A DNA stretch of 55,523 nucleotides, from assembly GCA_003666385.1 (NCBI GenBank), contig QPIN01000053.1:1-55523 (forward strand). Direction: 5' to 3'. This document shows, piece after piece, positions 7,914-17,585 of the stretch (position 1 is its first letter; each line of letters begins with the position of its first letter). The notes under the pieces are model-generated. The model was given only the letters and a program-made list of their open reading frames with translations, searched no databases and was not told the DNA's origin. This stretch comes from Methylococcales symbiont of Hymedesmia sp. n. MRB-2018 (GTDB taxonomy: Bacteria; Pseudomonadota; Gammaproteobacteria; Methylococcales; Methylomonadaceae). Position numbers and translations under genes: made by a program.

Positions 7914-10421
7914 TTACTTGGCTGGCTCTACAGCTGTTAAACCCCAGATTTCATCCGCATATTGAGCAATCGTCCTATCGGTAGAAAACTTACCACTTGA
8001 TGCTGTATTTAAAATACTCATCTTAGTCCATTGTTCTTTATCCTGATAAGCTATACTCACACGTTGTTGTGCATCAATAAAACTACGGAAATCAGCAATA
8101 GTCATCCACAGGTCATTAGGGTTTTTTAATGAAGCAATAATATCGTCAAAAACACCTTGCTCCAGTTGATTAAAATAACCTGATTCCAGTAAATTCATCA
8201 CCGCTTTTAAATCATCATCGGCTTCAATCATAGCACTAGGGTTGTAATGAGATCTTAATTGTTCAACTTCTGTTTCTTCCAGACCAAACAAGAAAAAATT
8301 GTCATCACCCACTTCTTCACGAATTTCAACATTAGCACCATCCAGCGTACCAATCGTTACCGCACCATTCATCATGAACTTCATATTCCCTGTACCCGAT
8401 GCTTCCTTACCCGCAGTAGAAATTTGTTCTGATAAATCTGCTGCCGTACAAATCTTTTCCATCGCAGAGACACGATAATTAGGAAAGAATAATACTTTCA
8501 ATTTATCGCCGACATCTGGATCATTGTTAATAATATTGGCTACATTATTAACCAGCTTGATGGTTTTCTTGGCCATCGCATAACCTGGTGCCGCTTTACC
8601 ACCAATTAATATATAGCGAGTCGTCCAGTTTTTTGTCTTACCTTGTTTGATTTGATTATATAAATGAATAATATGCAATACATTAAGTATTTGACGTTTG
8701 TATTCATGAATGCGTTTAACCTGTACATCAAATAAAGCATTGACGCTCAAACCCATGTCATAACCCAGCTCTTTATTTTGATATTCAATCAACTCTTGTT
8801 TGCTAGCTTGTTGCAATTTAAACCATTTTTTCCTAAAGGCTGCTTTCTCTGCATGGGGTTTTAGTTTTTCTAATTGCGATAAATCTGTAATCCACGCATT
8901 ACCAATAGTTTTAGTGATCAATTCTGATAAACCTGGATTACAAGCAGCTAACCAACGTCTCGGGGTAACACCATTGGTTTTATTATTAAACTTTTCAGGC
9001 CATAATTGATAAAAATCATTAAACAAACCATCTTTCAATAATTGTGAATGCAAGGCCGCTACACCATTGACTGAAAAACTGCCAACGATAGCTAAATAAG
9101 CCATGCGTACTTGCTTGTCACCACCTTCTTCAATAATGGACATTTTGCTTAGATAGGCTATTTCACCTGGCCATTTTTTTGAGACTTCCGCCATAAACCG
9201 CGCATTTATTTCAAAAATAATTTCCATCACTCTTGGTAATAAATATTGCATCAAGTCGACAGACCATTTTTCCAATGCTTCTGGCAATAAAGTGTGATTA
9301 GTATAAGCCATGGTATTTCCTGTAATGCTCCAGGCTTTATCCCAATCTAAACCCTGCTCATCCATCAAAAGACGCATTAGTTCAGCCACTGAAATACTCG
9401 GGTGAGTATCATTCAACTGAAAACAGTTTTTTTCTGCAAAATGTGTAAAGTCTGACCCATTTGCACGTACCCAGCCAGCCACAACATCTTGCAAACTGGC
9501 TGAAGCCAGTAGGTATTGTTGTTTCAAACGTAAAACTTTACCGTTTTCGTTTGCATCATTAGGATACAACACCATGGTGATATTTTCGGCAGTATTTTTC
9601 TCTGCGACTGATTCTGCATAAGCACCAGCATTGAACTCTTGTAAATTGAATTCTTTTGTCGCTTCTGATTTCCATAAACGCAAGGTGTTTACCGTGCCAT
9701 TTTGATAACCAGGAATCGGCGTATCATAAGGCACAGCCAAGATGTCATTGGTATTGATCCAATTGATATGTTCTTTCCCTTTATCATCAGTATATCTTTC
9801 TACATGCCCTGCAAATTTTATCCGTACCGTATCTTCTGGGCGCTCTATCTCCCAGACATTTCCATTGCGTAGCCAGTGATCTGGGTTTTCAATTTGCTCG
9901 CCATTTTTTATCGCCTGACTAAACATGCCATATTCATAGCGTAAACCATAACCTGTAACGGGTAATTGCAATGTCGCACAACTGTCAATAAAACATGCCG
10001 CTAAGCGACCCAAGCCACCATTACCCAAACCCGCATCAGGCTCGCTATCAATCAACTCTTCTACTTCCAAACCTAAATCATAGAGTGCTTTTTCTACTGC
10101 ATTAGTCACACCTAAATTTAACATGGCATTAGTTAATGCTCTTCCCATTAAAAACTCCATGGAAAGATAATAAGACTTCTTACAATTTTTTGCTTTATAG
10201 CTAGCATGGGTTTTTTTCCAGCGTTCAATCAAGCGGTCACTGACCGCTAAAGATAGTGCTTCGTAAGCATAATGAGGGGATCTGCATTCAGAATCACGCC
10301 CCAAGCGATGACTGTAGTATTTTTTAAAATCAGCAATAAAAGCTTTTTTGTCCATACCCAATTCAGGCAGAACAGTAATATCTTTTTTAGGTTTACTTTT
10401 TTCAAAAATTCTAGTTGGCAT
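7914..10421 (-). CDS. glgP: glycogen/starch/alpha-glucan phosphorylase
   Basis: PLP-dependent GT35 enzyme releasing glucose-1-phosphate from glycogen, which methanotrophs store as a carbon reserve. The 835-residue product matches the usual GlgP/MalP length. Seen in order: YYLSMEFLMGRAL near 85, DAGLGNGGLGRLAACF near 130, TNHTLLPEALEKW near 370, NGVTPRRW near 475, VKRIHEYKRQ near 560, and the PLP site EASGTGNMKFMMNGAVTIGTLDGANVE near 660, where the K in GNMKF holds the cofactor. It has its own transcription unit, with a truncated MITE directly upstream at 10454-10542. Confidence 0.95.
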   Translation of the reverse strand: MPTRIFEKSKPKKDITVLPELGMDKKAFIADFKKYYSHRLGRDSECRSPHYAYEALSLAVSDRLIERWKKTHASYKAKNCKKSYYLSMEFLMGRALTNAMLNLGVTNAVEKALYDLGLEVEELIDSEPDAGLGNGGLGRLAACFIDSCATLQLPVTGYGLRYEYGMFSQAIKNGEQIENPDHWLRNGNVWEIERPEDTVRIKFAGHVERYTDDKGKEHINWINTNDILAVPYDTPIPGYQNGTVNTLRLWKSEATKEFNLQEFNAGAYAESVAEKNTAENITMVLYPNDANENGKVLRLKQQYLLASASLQDVVAGWVRANGSDFTHFAEKNCFQLNDTHPSISVAELMRLLMDEQGLDWDKAWSITGNTMAYTNHTLLPEALEKWSVDLMQYLLPRVMEIIFEINARFMAEVSKKWPGEIAYLSKMSIIEEGGDKQVRMAYLAIVGSFSVNGVAALHSQLLKDGLFNDFYQLWPEKFNNKTNGVTPRRWLAACNPGLSELITKTIGNAWITDLSQLEKLKPHAEKAAFRKKWFKLQQASKQELIEYQNKELGYDMGLSVNALFDVQVKRIHEYKRQILNVLHIIHLYNQIKQGKTKNWTTRYILIGGKAAPGYAMAKKTIKLVNNVANIINNDPDVGDKLKVLFFPNYRVSAMEKICTAADLSEQISTAGKEASGTGNMKFMMNGAVTIGTLDGANVEIREEVGDDNFFLFGLEETEVEQLRSHYNPSAMIEADDDLKAVMNLLESGYFNQLEQGVFDDIIASLKNPNDLWMTIADFRSFIDAQQRVSIAYQDKEQWTKMSILNTASSGKFSTDRTIAQYADEIWGLTAVEPAK

Positions 10422-10453
10422 ATTATTTACCCTTAATGTTATTAAAAATTATT

Positions 10454-10542
10454 GTAACTACGCGCAGCTTACCCTCTATTTTGTCCAATAGCCGTGTTGA
10501 AAGTGTGCATTTACACCTGTAGACTCCGTGCCTTAGACTTGA
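10454..10542 (+). repeat. MITE family B, truncated copy
   Basis: Begins GTAACTAC and runs through CAGCTTACC, TATTTTGTCCAATAGC, GTTGAAAGTG, GCATTT-CACCTGTA and ACTCCG, collinear with the reverse complement of 35226 to about 35135. The homology stops near 10542 and the second terminal repeat is missing, so this is a truncated copy that can no longer transpose on its own ends. It lies 33 bp upstream of the glgP start and may have brought or disrupted promoter sequence. Confidence 0.7.
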
Positions 10543-10648
10543 GAAAAATAAAATAAGACAACAAGGTGACTATGATTCCAATACTTGGAGACACGTGCCT
10601 TGTTAGTATGTTTTGATTTAGAAATGCAAAAAACCTTAGAACAGATTC

Positions 10649-13402
10649 TTAGCTAAGTTTGCCATGACACTGTTTATATTTTTTCTTTGAACCACAAGGA
10701 CATGGATCATTACGACCTATTTTTTTACCCTCTCTAACAAAAGGCTGGTCTGTTGCTTCGGCTTTATTAGCCATCTGCACTGGAGCAGGAGCAGGTTTAT
10801 CAGGCTGTTGTAATGCAGGATTCGCTTCCGCATGATCATAATGCATTTCATGAGGGGTTTGCATTTGTTCATTAATCGCTTCAACATCTTTTTCTTGAGC
10901 GACCTGAACCTTGGCTAAAATACCAATGACCTCATATTTAATGTGATCCAATAAATTGGAAAACATATCAAAAGACTCGCGTTTATATTCTTGCTTAGGA
11001 TCTTTTTGTGCATAACCTCTAAAATGAATACCTTGACGCAATGCATCCATAGCAGCTAAATGTTCTTTCCAGCTATTATCAAGCACTTGCAACATAATTG
11101 ATTTCTCAAAATGGCGCATTACTTCATCTGTAGATAAAATCTCTCTTTCTTTAGTCGATTGCTCTAAAGCCTCCACCACTGTTTTACGCAAGCCACTCTC
11201 TTGGAAAGAACGATCTTTATCCAGCATATCTTGCAAAGGTAAATCCAGTAAATATTCAGCCGATAAATGATCTTCAAGCCCTTGAATATCCCATTGCTCT
11301 TCCATGGTTTTAGCAGGAATATATTTGGTAATCACATCGTTTAAAACATCGTGACGTAATTCACTGATCATATCGGTGATATCTTCAGCGGCCATCAATT
11401 CATTTCTATGCTCATAAATCACTTTACGTTGATCATTTGCGACATCATCGTAAGCTAGAATTTCTTTACGCATATCAAAGTTTCTTCCTTCAACTTTGGT
11501 TTGTGCATTTTCAATAGCGCGCGTCACCCATTGGTGCTCAATCGCCTCACCATCTTCCATACCCAACGATTTCATTAATCGCGCCACACGCTCTGAAGCA
11601 AAAATACGCATTAAGTCATCTTCCAATGACAGATAGAAACGTGTTGAACCAGGATCACCCTGACGGCCCGAACGACCTCTTAACTGATTATCAATACGTC
11701 GTGATTCGTGTCTTTCTGAACCAATCACATGCAATCCACCGCTTTGTATCACTTGTTCGTGTCTTTCTTGCCATTGCTCTGTGACTTTATCTTTTTCTGC
11801 TACTGTTGCCCCTTCAGCTAATGCTTTAATTTCAGCATCTAAATTACCGCCTAAAACAATATCTGTCCCTCGTCCCGCCATATTAGTTGCTATGGTAACT
11901 GCACCTGGCATACCCGCATTTTCAATAATATGGGCTTCACGTTCATGTTGTTTAGCATTTAATACCTCATGCTTGATACCACTTTTGCTTAAATACTGAG
12001 CAATAATTTCTGAGTTTTCAATGGATGTAGTACCTACTAAAACTGGCTGTTGATTTTTAACACACTCTTTAATGCCTTCAACAACAGCTAAGTATTTTTC
12101 TTTTTTGGATAAATAGACCAGATCACCTTTATCATCACGAATCATGTCTTTATGTGTTGGAATAACCACCACTTCCAATCCATAAATGTTATTCAGCTCG
12201 AAAGATTCGGTATCTGCCGTACCGGTCATACCTGATAGTTTTTCATACAAGCGAAAATAGTTCTGGAAAGTAATTGATGCCAGGGTCTGGTTTTCGTTCT
12301 GTACTGTCACCCCTTCTTTTGCTTCGACTGCTTGATGCAAGCCATCAGACCAGCGTCTGCCCGTCATCATTCTGCCAGTAAATTCATCAACAATGATGAC
12401 TTCGTCATTTCTGACCACATAATCCACATCTTTTTGGAACAATACATGGGCACGTAAACAGGCTTGAAAATAATGCATTAAACGAATATTAGCGGCATCA
12501 TATAAAGTTGCACTAGCATCCATCATGCCATGTTCAACCATTAAGTATTCTATTCGCTCATGTCCTGTTTCGGTCAAATGGATTTGTTTGCTTTTTTCAT
12601 CAACCAGATAATCACCTGGCATCATTTCTTGTTCTTCTTTATTCTCAACAATTTCTTGAGCAGTTAAGAAAGGTACCAGCTTATTGGTTTTGAGATAAAT
12701 CTCTGTGCCTTCTTCGGTTGGTCCAGAAATAATAAGGGGGGTTCTAGCTTCATCAATCAGAATGGAGTCTACTTCATCCACGATAGCAAATCTGAGTTCA
12801 CGCTGAACTTTTTGCTGTAGATTAAACGCCATATTATCGCGCAAATAATCAAAACCGAATTCATTATTAGTGCCATAGGTAATATCTGCAGCGTAAGCCG
12901 CTTTACGTCCTTCAAACTCCATTTCACTGGTTATCACACCGGTAGTCAATCCTAAAAATGAATACAGTTGCCCCATCCACTCTGCATCACGTGCGGCCAA
13001 ATAATCATTCACCGTAACAACATGCACGCCTTTAGCCGGCAAAGAATTTAGATAAGCAGCCAATGTTGCCATAAGTGTCTTACCTTCACCTGTTTTCATT
13101 TCAGCGATTTTACCGTCGTTTAGAATCATCCCGCCAATCATCTGTACATCAAAATGACGCATTTTAAAAACGCGGACGGATGCTTCTCTGACTACTGAAA
13201 AAGCTTCTGGAATTAAATCATTTAACTTTGTGCCTTGGGCAAGACGATCACGAAATTCTTGGGTTTTTGCTTTTAATTGTTCATCGGACAATTTCTCGTA
13301 ATTTGTGGCAAAAGCATTAATTTTTTTGACTAATGCCTGCTTTTTCTTTACGTTCCTGTCGTTACGACTTCCAACAAATAGTTTAGTCAGCTTACTCAGC
13401 AT
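10649..13402 (-). CDS. secA: preprotein translocase ATPase SecA
   Basis: Motor ATPase that drives unfolded preproteins through SecYEG. The 917-residue product has the Walker A region [20 protein letters not shown] near residues 100-120, the [20 protein letters not shown]alker B/DEAD-like motif near 209, the second nucleotide domain with [14 protein letters not shown] near 505, [25 protein letters not shown] near 575, and a C-terminal zinc and SecB-binding tail [19 protein letters not shown]. All motor elements are intact. It is transcribed alone, next to glgP on the same strand. Confidence 0.97.
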   Translation of the reverse strand: MLSKLTKLFVGSRNDRNVKKKQALVKKINAFATNYEKLSDEQLKAKTQEFRDRLAQGTKLNDLIPEAFSVVREASVRVFKMRHFDVQMIGGMILNDGKIAEMKTGEGKTLMATLAAYLNSLPAKGVHVVTVNDYLAARDAEWMGQLYSFLGLTTGVITSEMEFEGRKAAYAADITYGTNNEFGFDYLRDNMAFNLQQKVQRELRFAIVDEVDSILIDEARTPLIISGPTEEGTEIYLKTNKLVPFLTAQEIVENKEEQEMMPGDYLVDEKSKQIHLTETGHERIEYLMVEHGMMDASATLYDAANIRLMHYFQACLRAHVLFQKDVDYVVRNDEVIIVDEFTGRMMTGRRWSDGLHQAVEAKEGVTVQNENQTLASITFQNYFRLYEKLSGMTGTADTESFELNNIYGLEVVVIPTHKDMIRDDKGDLVYLSKKEKYLAVVEGIKECVKNQQPVLVGTTSIENSEIIAQYLSKSGIKHEVLNAKQHEREAHIIENAGMPGAVTIATNMAGRGTDIVLGGNLDAEIKALAEGATVAEKDKVTEQWQERHEQVIQSGGLHVIGSERHESRRIDNQLRGRSGRQGDPGSTRFYLSLEDDLMRIFASERVARLMKSLGMEDGEAIEHQWVTRAIENAQTKVEGRNFDMRKEILAYDDVANDQRKVIYEHRNELMAAEDITDMISELRHDVLNDVITKYIPAKTMEEQWDIQGLEDHLSAEYLLDLPLQDMLDKDRSFQESGLRKTVVEALEQSTKEREILSTDEVMRHFEKSIMLQVLDNSWKEHLAAMDALRQGIHFRGYAQKDPKQEYKRESFDMFSNLLDHIKYEVIGILAKVQVAQEKDVEAINEQMQTPHEMHYDHAEANPALQQPDKPAPAPVQMANKAEATDQPFVREGKKIGRNDPCPCGSKKKYKQCHGKLS

Positions 13403-13689
13403 ACTTCTTTTTCCAGTGAGATTGAATCTATCTAAATCTACAGATATAGATCAAAGTGTGTTGCAAAACTTGTGAATTATATACTGAAATCAGCTATCAC
13501 TTCCAGAAAAATAAGGTGTTTTTTAATGCGGAGGTGCTTCCTTTGATGAAGTCACTGTTTGGGTAAGATTCAAGAGTAGCAAAAAGGTCAGGTCATACAT
13601 TGCGACACCTTATGGAATCGTTGCAAAATCGTTTTACACCTGATAAGGTCACAAAGCTAAAAAACACACCACCCTGCCCTATTGATTTA

Positions 13690-13767
13690 TGGTGGCGATA
13701 CCGGGGATCGAACCTGGGACCTCGGGGTTATGAATCCCGCGCTCTAACCGGACTGAGCTATATCGCC
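13690..13767 (-). tRNA. tRNA-Met (CAT)
   Basis: Minus-strand 78-nt cloverleaf ending in encoded CCA. The acceptor pair is GGCGATA/TATCGCC, followed by ATAGCTCAG in the D arm, TTCATAA in the anticodon loop (anticodon CAT) and GGTTCGATCCC in the T arm. The T-arm and anticodon-stem pattern fits elongator tRNA-Met. A lysidine-modified tRNA-Ile2 also reads CAT and cannot be fully excluded. It is not initiator tRNA, which lacks a paired first base. Confidence 0.93.
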
Positions 13768-13836
13768 ATTTTTTTGAAAGACCTTTACAACAAGGCTTGT
13801 AAAGGGCGAGAATTCTATATTTTACCCATTCTATTG

Positions 13837-14928
13837 TCAAACATTAAATCTAAAATGCACGACATCACCGTCTCGAACATTGTATTCTTTTCCTTCTAGG
13901 CGCCATTTTCCAGAGTCTTTTGCTCCCTGTTCGCCTTTATTATCAATATAGTCTTGATATGAGATCACTTCTGCTCGAATAAAGCCTTTTTCAAAATCTG
14001 TATGAATAACACCTGCTGCTTGTGCTGCCGTAGCATTTACTGGAATCGTCCATGCTCTCACTTCTTTTACTCCAGCAGTAAAATAAGTGGATAAATTTAG
14101 CAATGTATAGGCTGAGCGAACTACTCTGTTTAAACTCGGTTCTTCCAGACCTAAGTCTTCAAGAAACTCTTGTTTTTCATCACCATCTAATTGTACGATT
14201 TCAGCTTCTATGGCTGCACAAACGGCTACTACATTCGCACCTTCTTCAGTTGCAAATTGTTCTACCTCTTGTAACATTGGATTGTATTCAAAACCGTCAT
14301 CCTGAACATTAGCAATATATAAAGTGGGCTTTAATGTAATCAAACAATATTCTTTGATTATTTTCAATTCATCTTCAGTTAAACCCAAACTACGAACCGC
14401 CCTGCCCTTATCAAGATGTACAAATACTTTTTCTAAAACCCGTTTTTTAGCTAATTCATCTTTATTACCCGATTTTGATGCTTTTATTGTTCGCTGTAAT
14501 GCTTTTTCAACGGAAGCCATATCAGCTAATGCAAGCTCTGTATTGATCACTTCTATATCATTAACAGGATCTACTTTGCCTGAGACATGGATTACCTTAT
14601 CATCTTGAAAACAACGTACAACATGAATAATGGCATCTGTTTCACGAATATTACCCAGAAATTGGTTACCTAATCCTTCTCCTTTTGATGCACCAGCAAC
14701 TAATCCTGCAATATCAACAAATTCTATGGTTGTTGGTAGTACCCGTTCGGGATTAACAATTTCAGCCAATAAATCCATTCTTGGGTCAGGAACAGCAACA
14801 ACCCCCACATTGGGGTCTATTGTACAAAACGGATAATTCTCTGCCGCAATGGTTGCTTTAGTCAGTGCATTGAACAATGTTGACTTTCCAACATTAGGTA
14901 AACCTACAATTCCACAATGAAGTGCCAT
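13837..14928 (-). CDS. ychF: redox-regulated ATPase YchF (OLA1 family)
   Basis: Obg-related P-loop protein that binds ribosomes and prefers ATP to GTP. The 363-residue product has the P-loop [19 protein letters not shown] at residues 5-23, [15 protein letters not shown] near 50, [20 protein letters not shown] near 72 and a C-terminal TGS-like domain ([15 protein letters not shown], then ALQAA-type [24 protein letters not shown]). The expected NKxD motif is replaced by ANVQD, as usual for YchF. tRNA-Met lies downstream on the same strand. Confidence 0.96.
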   Translation of the reverse strand: MALHCGIVGLPNVGKSTLFNALTKATIAAENYPFCTIDPNVGVVAVPDPRMDLLAEIVNPERVLPTTIEFVDIAGLVAGASKGEGLGNQFLGNIRETDAIIHVVRCFQDDKVIHVSGKVDPVNDIEVINTELALADMASVEKALQRTIKASKSGNKDELAKKRVLEKVFVHLDKGRAVRSLGLTEDELKIIKEYCLITLKPTLYIANVQDDGFEYNPMLQEVEQFATEEGANVVAVCAAIEAEIVQLDGDEKQEFLEDLGLEEPSLNRVVRSAYTLLNLSTYFTAGVKEVRAWTIPVNATAAQAAGVIHTDFEKGFIRAEVISYQDYIDNKGEQGAKDSGKWRLEGKEYNVRDGDVVHFRFNV

Positions 14929-15090
14929 AAGTTATTTGTCTCTTATAAATTTAACAAGTGGTGATTAAAATCACCAAAAAACTGCTCATTATACAAGCGA
15001 AGTTGATATTTCGTAAGCAAAATTACCTTCTTCAATGAGTGCCTAAGCATAATTAATTGAACTCATTTTTACCTAGGATTTTTTTTCATC

Positions 15091-15200
15091 TTTAAGGCGC
15101 AACGAAAGGATCATAGTAGGCTATGTGACCTAAGTTACAACACCAAAGATGGATAAAAAAAGCAACAAAGCGGGTGAGTTATTTGTTGCCAGTTGCCTTA
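15091..15200 (+). repeat. dispersed intergenic repeat A, copy 2
   Basis: 110 bp related to 1759-1894, with the same left block (TTTAAGGCGCAACGAA), middle block (AAGATGGATAAAAA) and right block (GTTATTTGTTGCCAGTTGC). It lacks the 26-nt palindromic insert of copy 1. It separates ychF from the cassette island. The rest of 14929-15213 shows nothing else recognisable. Confidence 0.7.
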
Positions 15201-15213
15201 CATCAAGGGAAAA

Positions 15214-15303
15214 ATGTCAGAACAACAAAAAAGAATATTAGAGCAACAGCTTTGGAATTATGCTCTTGGTGTCATTTACCTAGGAGCTTGTCCAAGAACT
15301 TGA
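15214..15303 (+). pseudogene. possible relic of a type I restriction methylase (HsdM) N-terminus
   Basis: A 29-codon frame (ATG at 15214, AAGGG 5 nt upstream) encodes MSEQQKRILEQQLWN followed by YALGVIYLG. Many HsdM proteins begin with an EQQK-LE-QLWN helix and, about 20 residues later, have a Y-ILGFIFYKYL helix. Here the two motifs look fused by an internal deletion, and the frame then stops. The match is short and from memory of the family, so it is tentative. Confidence 0.25.
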
Positions 15304-15372
15304 ACACGGCACAATATATAGTGGCAATAGATTTTACACATACCGCATATTGCGCCTTGGTTCTGCTCTTAG

Positions 15373-15543
15373 TCAGCCTTCTAGTTGCGCAAGTACGAAA
15401 AGCACGAAAATGGCAAGAAGGATCCAAAATAAACACCTAAATAAACAGCTAACACCACTTGAAATAGTCTCACCGAATGATTTACCTCCAGCGAGAGACC
15501 CCAAAATAACAATGACCACAAATAATCCTATCCAAAAACCCAC
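15373..15543 (-). CDS. 56-residue membrane protein of unknown function
   Basis: A small gene on the minus strand with a GTG start at 15543 and AGGAG 8 nt upstream. The product has two hydrophobic helices: WIGLFVVIVILGSLAGG (about 4-20) and CLFWILLAIFVLFVLA (about 37-52), separated by a polar KSFGETISSG loop. No family is recognised with confidence. It lies directly downstream (on the minus strand) of attC site 3, in the orientation expected of a further cassette gene, but no attC-like site was found at its own end. Confidence 0.55.
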   Translation of the reverse strand: MGFWIGLFVVIVILGSLAGGKSFGETISSGVSCLFRCLFWILLAIFVLFVLAQLEG

Positions 15544-15625
15544 TAAGTCCACTCCTATAAAATTTAATCAATACTAGCATTGTGGCTAGTAGGTAGCCCA
15601 ATGAAATTCGACAATCAAGTGTATT

Positions 15626-15682
15626 GCACAACGCCAGAATTCAGCAGTCGCGTTAGCGGTCGGCTAGTATGATTTGTTATAT
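15626..15682 (-). repeat. attC-like site 3 (sulfotransferase cassette)
   Basis: On the minus strand it runs from ATATAAC (15682-15676, R'' box) to GTTGTGC (15632-15626, R' box). The interior has the AAATCAT-CTAGCCGAC / GACTGCTGAATTC-GGC layout that resembles the classic 60-bp attC of aadA cassettes. The loop pairing is weak (CCGACCGC-TAA-CGCGACTG), which lowers confidence relative to the other two sites. It begins 4 nt after the sulfotransferase stop codon. Confidence 0.55.
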
Positions 15683-15686
15683 TCTT

Positions 15687-16481
15687 TCATCGCAACAATT
15701 GATAACTAAAAAATTCAAGTAGTTGATTGTTTAATTTCAGAGACGCACTGATATGTTCTATCTCTTCATCAGTTAGATTGGAAATCTGTCGCTCATTTTG
15801 GTTTGATATACATTGAGACTTATAGTCTTTTACTCTTACATTGGCATCTGGATTAATAGATTCTGATACACCATTTGGTAAGTTTAGTATTTTTATTACT
15901 GATGATGGATTACGACAAAACTCTTCGTATGTTAAAAGCGGTGCGTTGAGACTTGACATTAGTTCTTTAATTTTTGCACTTCTCATTATCCATTTTTTCG
16001 CACTATTATTTAATATTTTTTTTCGTTTATCAGGACTCAAATTTTCTGCATCACGATAACGATATAGAATACTTGCACAATTGGCATAGGGGTCTCGGTT
16101 GTTCGCTATAAAGGAATAATCACGAAACTGTGATGAAAGCTGATGTATTCTCATCATATTTGGTGGACTCTTTTCTATTGCCACATCAATATTTTGAGTC
16201 AATCTATTCACTTGCTGATATGTGCTAAGCCAAGTAGATTTTACTGATAAGTAATTCACTTCTTTATCTGGGCTCCATCTATTTTTCTCACACAACCCTG
16301 GCACTAGCCACTGCCCTTCCCCTTCTGGTTGCAAGATCATTGTTCTATGGCTTGTATTCAATAGTTCTGACAATGCCGTTGATCCAGAATTTGGCGGCGT
16401 AATTATGAATAAGAAATGTGGCTGATCATTCTCATTAAATTTCGGTGAAGGCCACCTGTTGTTTTTTTTGAAAAAGTTCAT
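15687..16481 (-). CDS. sulfotransferase family protein
   Basis: Predicted PAPS-dependent sulfotransferase of 264 residues. The 5'-phosphosulfate loop is in IITPPNSGSTALSELLN near residue 25, and the 3'-phosphate-binding segment FIANNRDPYANCASILYRYR lies near 125-145, with LLTYEEFCRNPSSVI near 210. The acceptor is unknown. I start at the ATG at 16481, with AGGA 5 nt upstream, instead of the TTG at 16508 that lies inside attC site 2. It is bounded by attC-like sites on both sides, which fits a single-gene integron cassette. Confidence 0.75.
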   Translation of the reverse strand: MNFFKKNNRWPSPKFNENDQPHFLFIITPPNSGSTALSELLNTSHRTMILQPEGEGQWLVPGLCEKNRWSPDKEVNYLSVKSTWLSTYQQVNRLTQNIDVAIEKSPPNMMRIHQLSSQFRDYSFIANNRDPYANCASILYRYRDAENLSPDKRKKILNNSAKKWIMRSAKIKELMSSLNAPLLTYEEFCRNPSSVIKILNLPNGVSESINPDANVRVKDYKSQCISNQNERQISNLTDEEIEHISASLKLNNQLLEFFSYQLLR

Positions 16482-16496
16482 CAATATCCTTTTTGA

Positions 16497-16595
16497 ATAT
16501 AACGTCAAAATCAGCTACAGACAGAAGTGGCACGATCTTTTGCGACAGCAAAAGGTGTGACGCTTTTGGCTGTCCGCTGAATTTTTTTGTTATGT
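16497..16595 (-). repeat. attC-like site 2 (restriction-modification cassette)
   Basis: On the minus strand it runs from ACATAAC (16595-16589) to GTTATAT (16503-16497). The outer stem pairs TCAGCGGACAG with CTGTCTGTAGCTGA, and an inner region CCAAAAGCGTCACACCTTTTG lies between. The methyltransferase frame reads through most of the site and stops inside it at 16511. Confidence 0.65.
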
Positions 16596-17584
16596 GTTTG
16601 ATAGTCAATTATTTGTTTTTTTAAAGACTTACCTAAGCAATAGGCTAGATTGCAAGGAACGGCATTTCCAACCATTTTATAACCAGCCATAAGGTTACTA
16701 TAGTAAAAAATATGACTATCTGGAAAGGTTTGTATTCTTGCACACTCTCTAATACTTAATCGTCTATATAAATCCTCTTTGCCTTCAATAAAAATTCTTT
16801 TATTTTGTTCTATAAATTTCATTTTTGGTGCTTGTGGATGAATAGGTGCGTGTCTTCCACCTGCTTGTATTGTAAATGATGGTTCATCCCAGTTTCGCAC
16901 TCGATTCCTGGACATATAAATACTCGAAAACCCTCCAGTTATGTATTCATGATTAGGTAAATGACATTTATCACCATTTGTTTTTTGCTTTTCTTTTGCA
17001 GGTAGAGCACTTTCCTGAATGTCAGTAATAATATCTTTTAAAAACCGTTTATTTTTTAGTGGTTCAGGGAATTCAAATTTAAAATTTAGATCCTTTCTAA
17101 TTCCGATAAAAAAGACCCTTTTTCTATCTTGTGGCGTGCCATAATTAACCGCATTTAAAAGAGAAAAAGATAAATCATACCCACTTTCTGAAAACAGTAT
17201 TTTAATGTTTTTTAATGCTTCTGAATGACGTTCGGCTAGCATTCCTGAGACATTTTCAGCTAAAAAGAATTTTGGCTTTTTATCTCTTAAAATTCTAATA
17301 AATTCAAAAAACAATTGCCCCCTTTTATCTTCAATTCCTTTTAAAGTCCCTGCCTCACTCCAGCTTTGGCAGGGTGGGCCACCAATAATACCATCGCAAT
17401 CAGGTATGTCATTTGAAGGAACATCTCTAATTGAGCGTCTATCTAAAGTGGTATTAGGAAAGTTTTTCTCATAAGTTTCCCAAATATCTTTATCATATTC
17501 ATTAGCCCAAATAGTTTGAAATCCAGCCTCCTCAAACCCTTTATCTAATCCACCTGCACCAGAAAACAAAGAGACTATTTTCAT
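16511..17584 (-). CDS. DNA cytosine-5 methyltransferase, M.HaeIII-like (predicted GGCC target)
   Basis: C5-cytosine methyltransferase of 357 residues. Motif I is SLFSGAGGLDKGFEEAGF at 4-21, motif IV with the catalytic cysteine is GIIGGPPCQSWSEAGT near 65-80, motif VI is FFLAENVSGM near 108, motif VIII is QDRKRVFFIGIRK near 155, and motifs IX and X (ECARIQTFPD, GYKMVGNAVP) lie near 295-320. The variable target region (KTNGDKCHLPNHEYITGGFSSIYMSRNRVRNW) strongly resembles M.HaeIII, so methylation within GGCC is the likely specificity. I use ATG 17584, which matches the family start, not the earlier ATG at 17641. The last roughly 25 residues are encoded by attC site 2 and are probably an appended non-native tail. 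It starts 1 nt after the endonuclease stop. Confidence 0.88.
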   Translation of the reverse strand: MKIVSLFSGAGGLDKGFEEAGFQTIWANEYDKDIWETYEKNFPNTTLDRRSIRDVPSNDIPDCDGIIGGPPCQSWSEAGTLKGIEDKRGQLFFEFIRILRDKKPKFFLAENVSGMLAERHSEALKNIKILFSESGYDLSFSLLNAVNYGTPQDRKRVFFIGIRKDLNFKFEFPEPLKNKRFLKDIITDIQESALPAKEKQKTNGDKCHLPNHEYITGGFSSIYMSRNRVRNWDEPSFTIQAGGRHAPIHPQAPKMKFIEQNKRIFIEGKEDLYRRLSIRECARIQTFPDSHIFYYSNLMAGYKMVGNAVPCNLAYCLGKSLKKQIIDYQTHNKKIQRTAKSVTPFAVAKDRATSVCS

Positions 17585-17585
17585 A

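Noticed and set aside
13600..13899. 99-codon plus-strand reading frame
   Set aside because: It runs through the antisense strand of tRNA-Met and into the ychF gene; no ribosome-binding site or family match.
15174..15577. Two overlapping plus-strand frames of 88 and 75 codons
   Set aside because: Composition is not protein-like, and they lie opposite the small membrane gene at 15373-15543, which has a better start and hydrophobic pattern.
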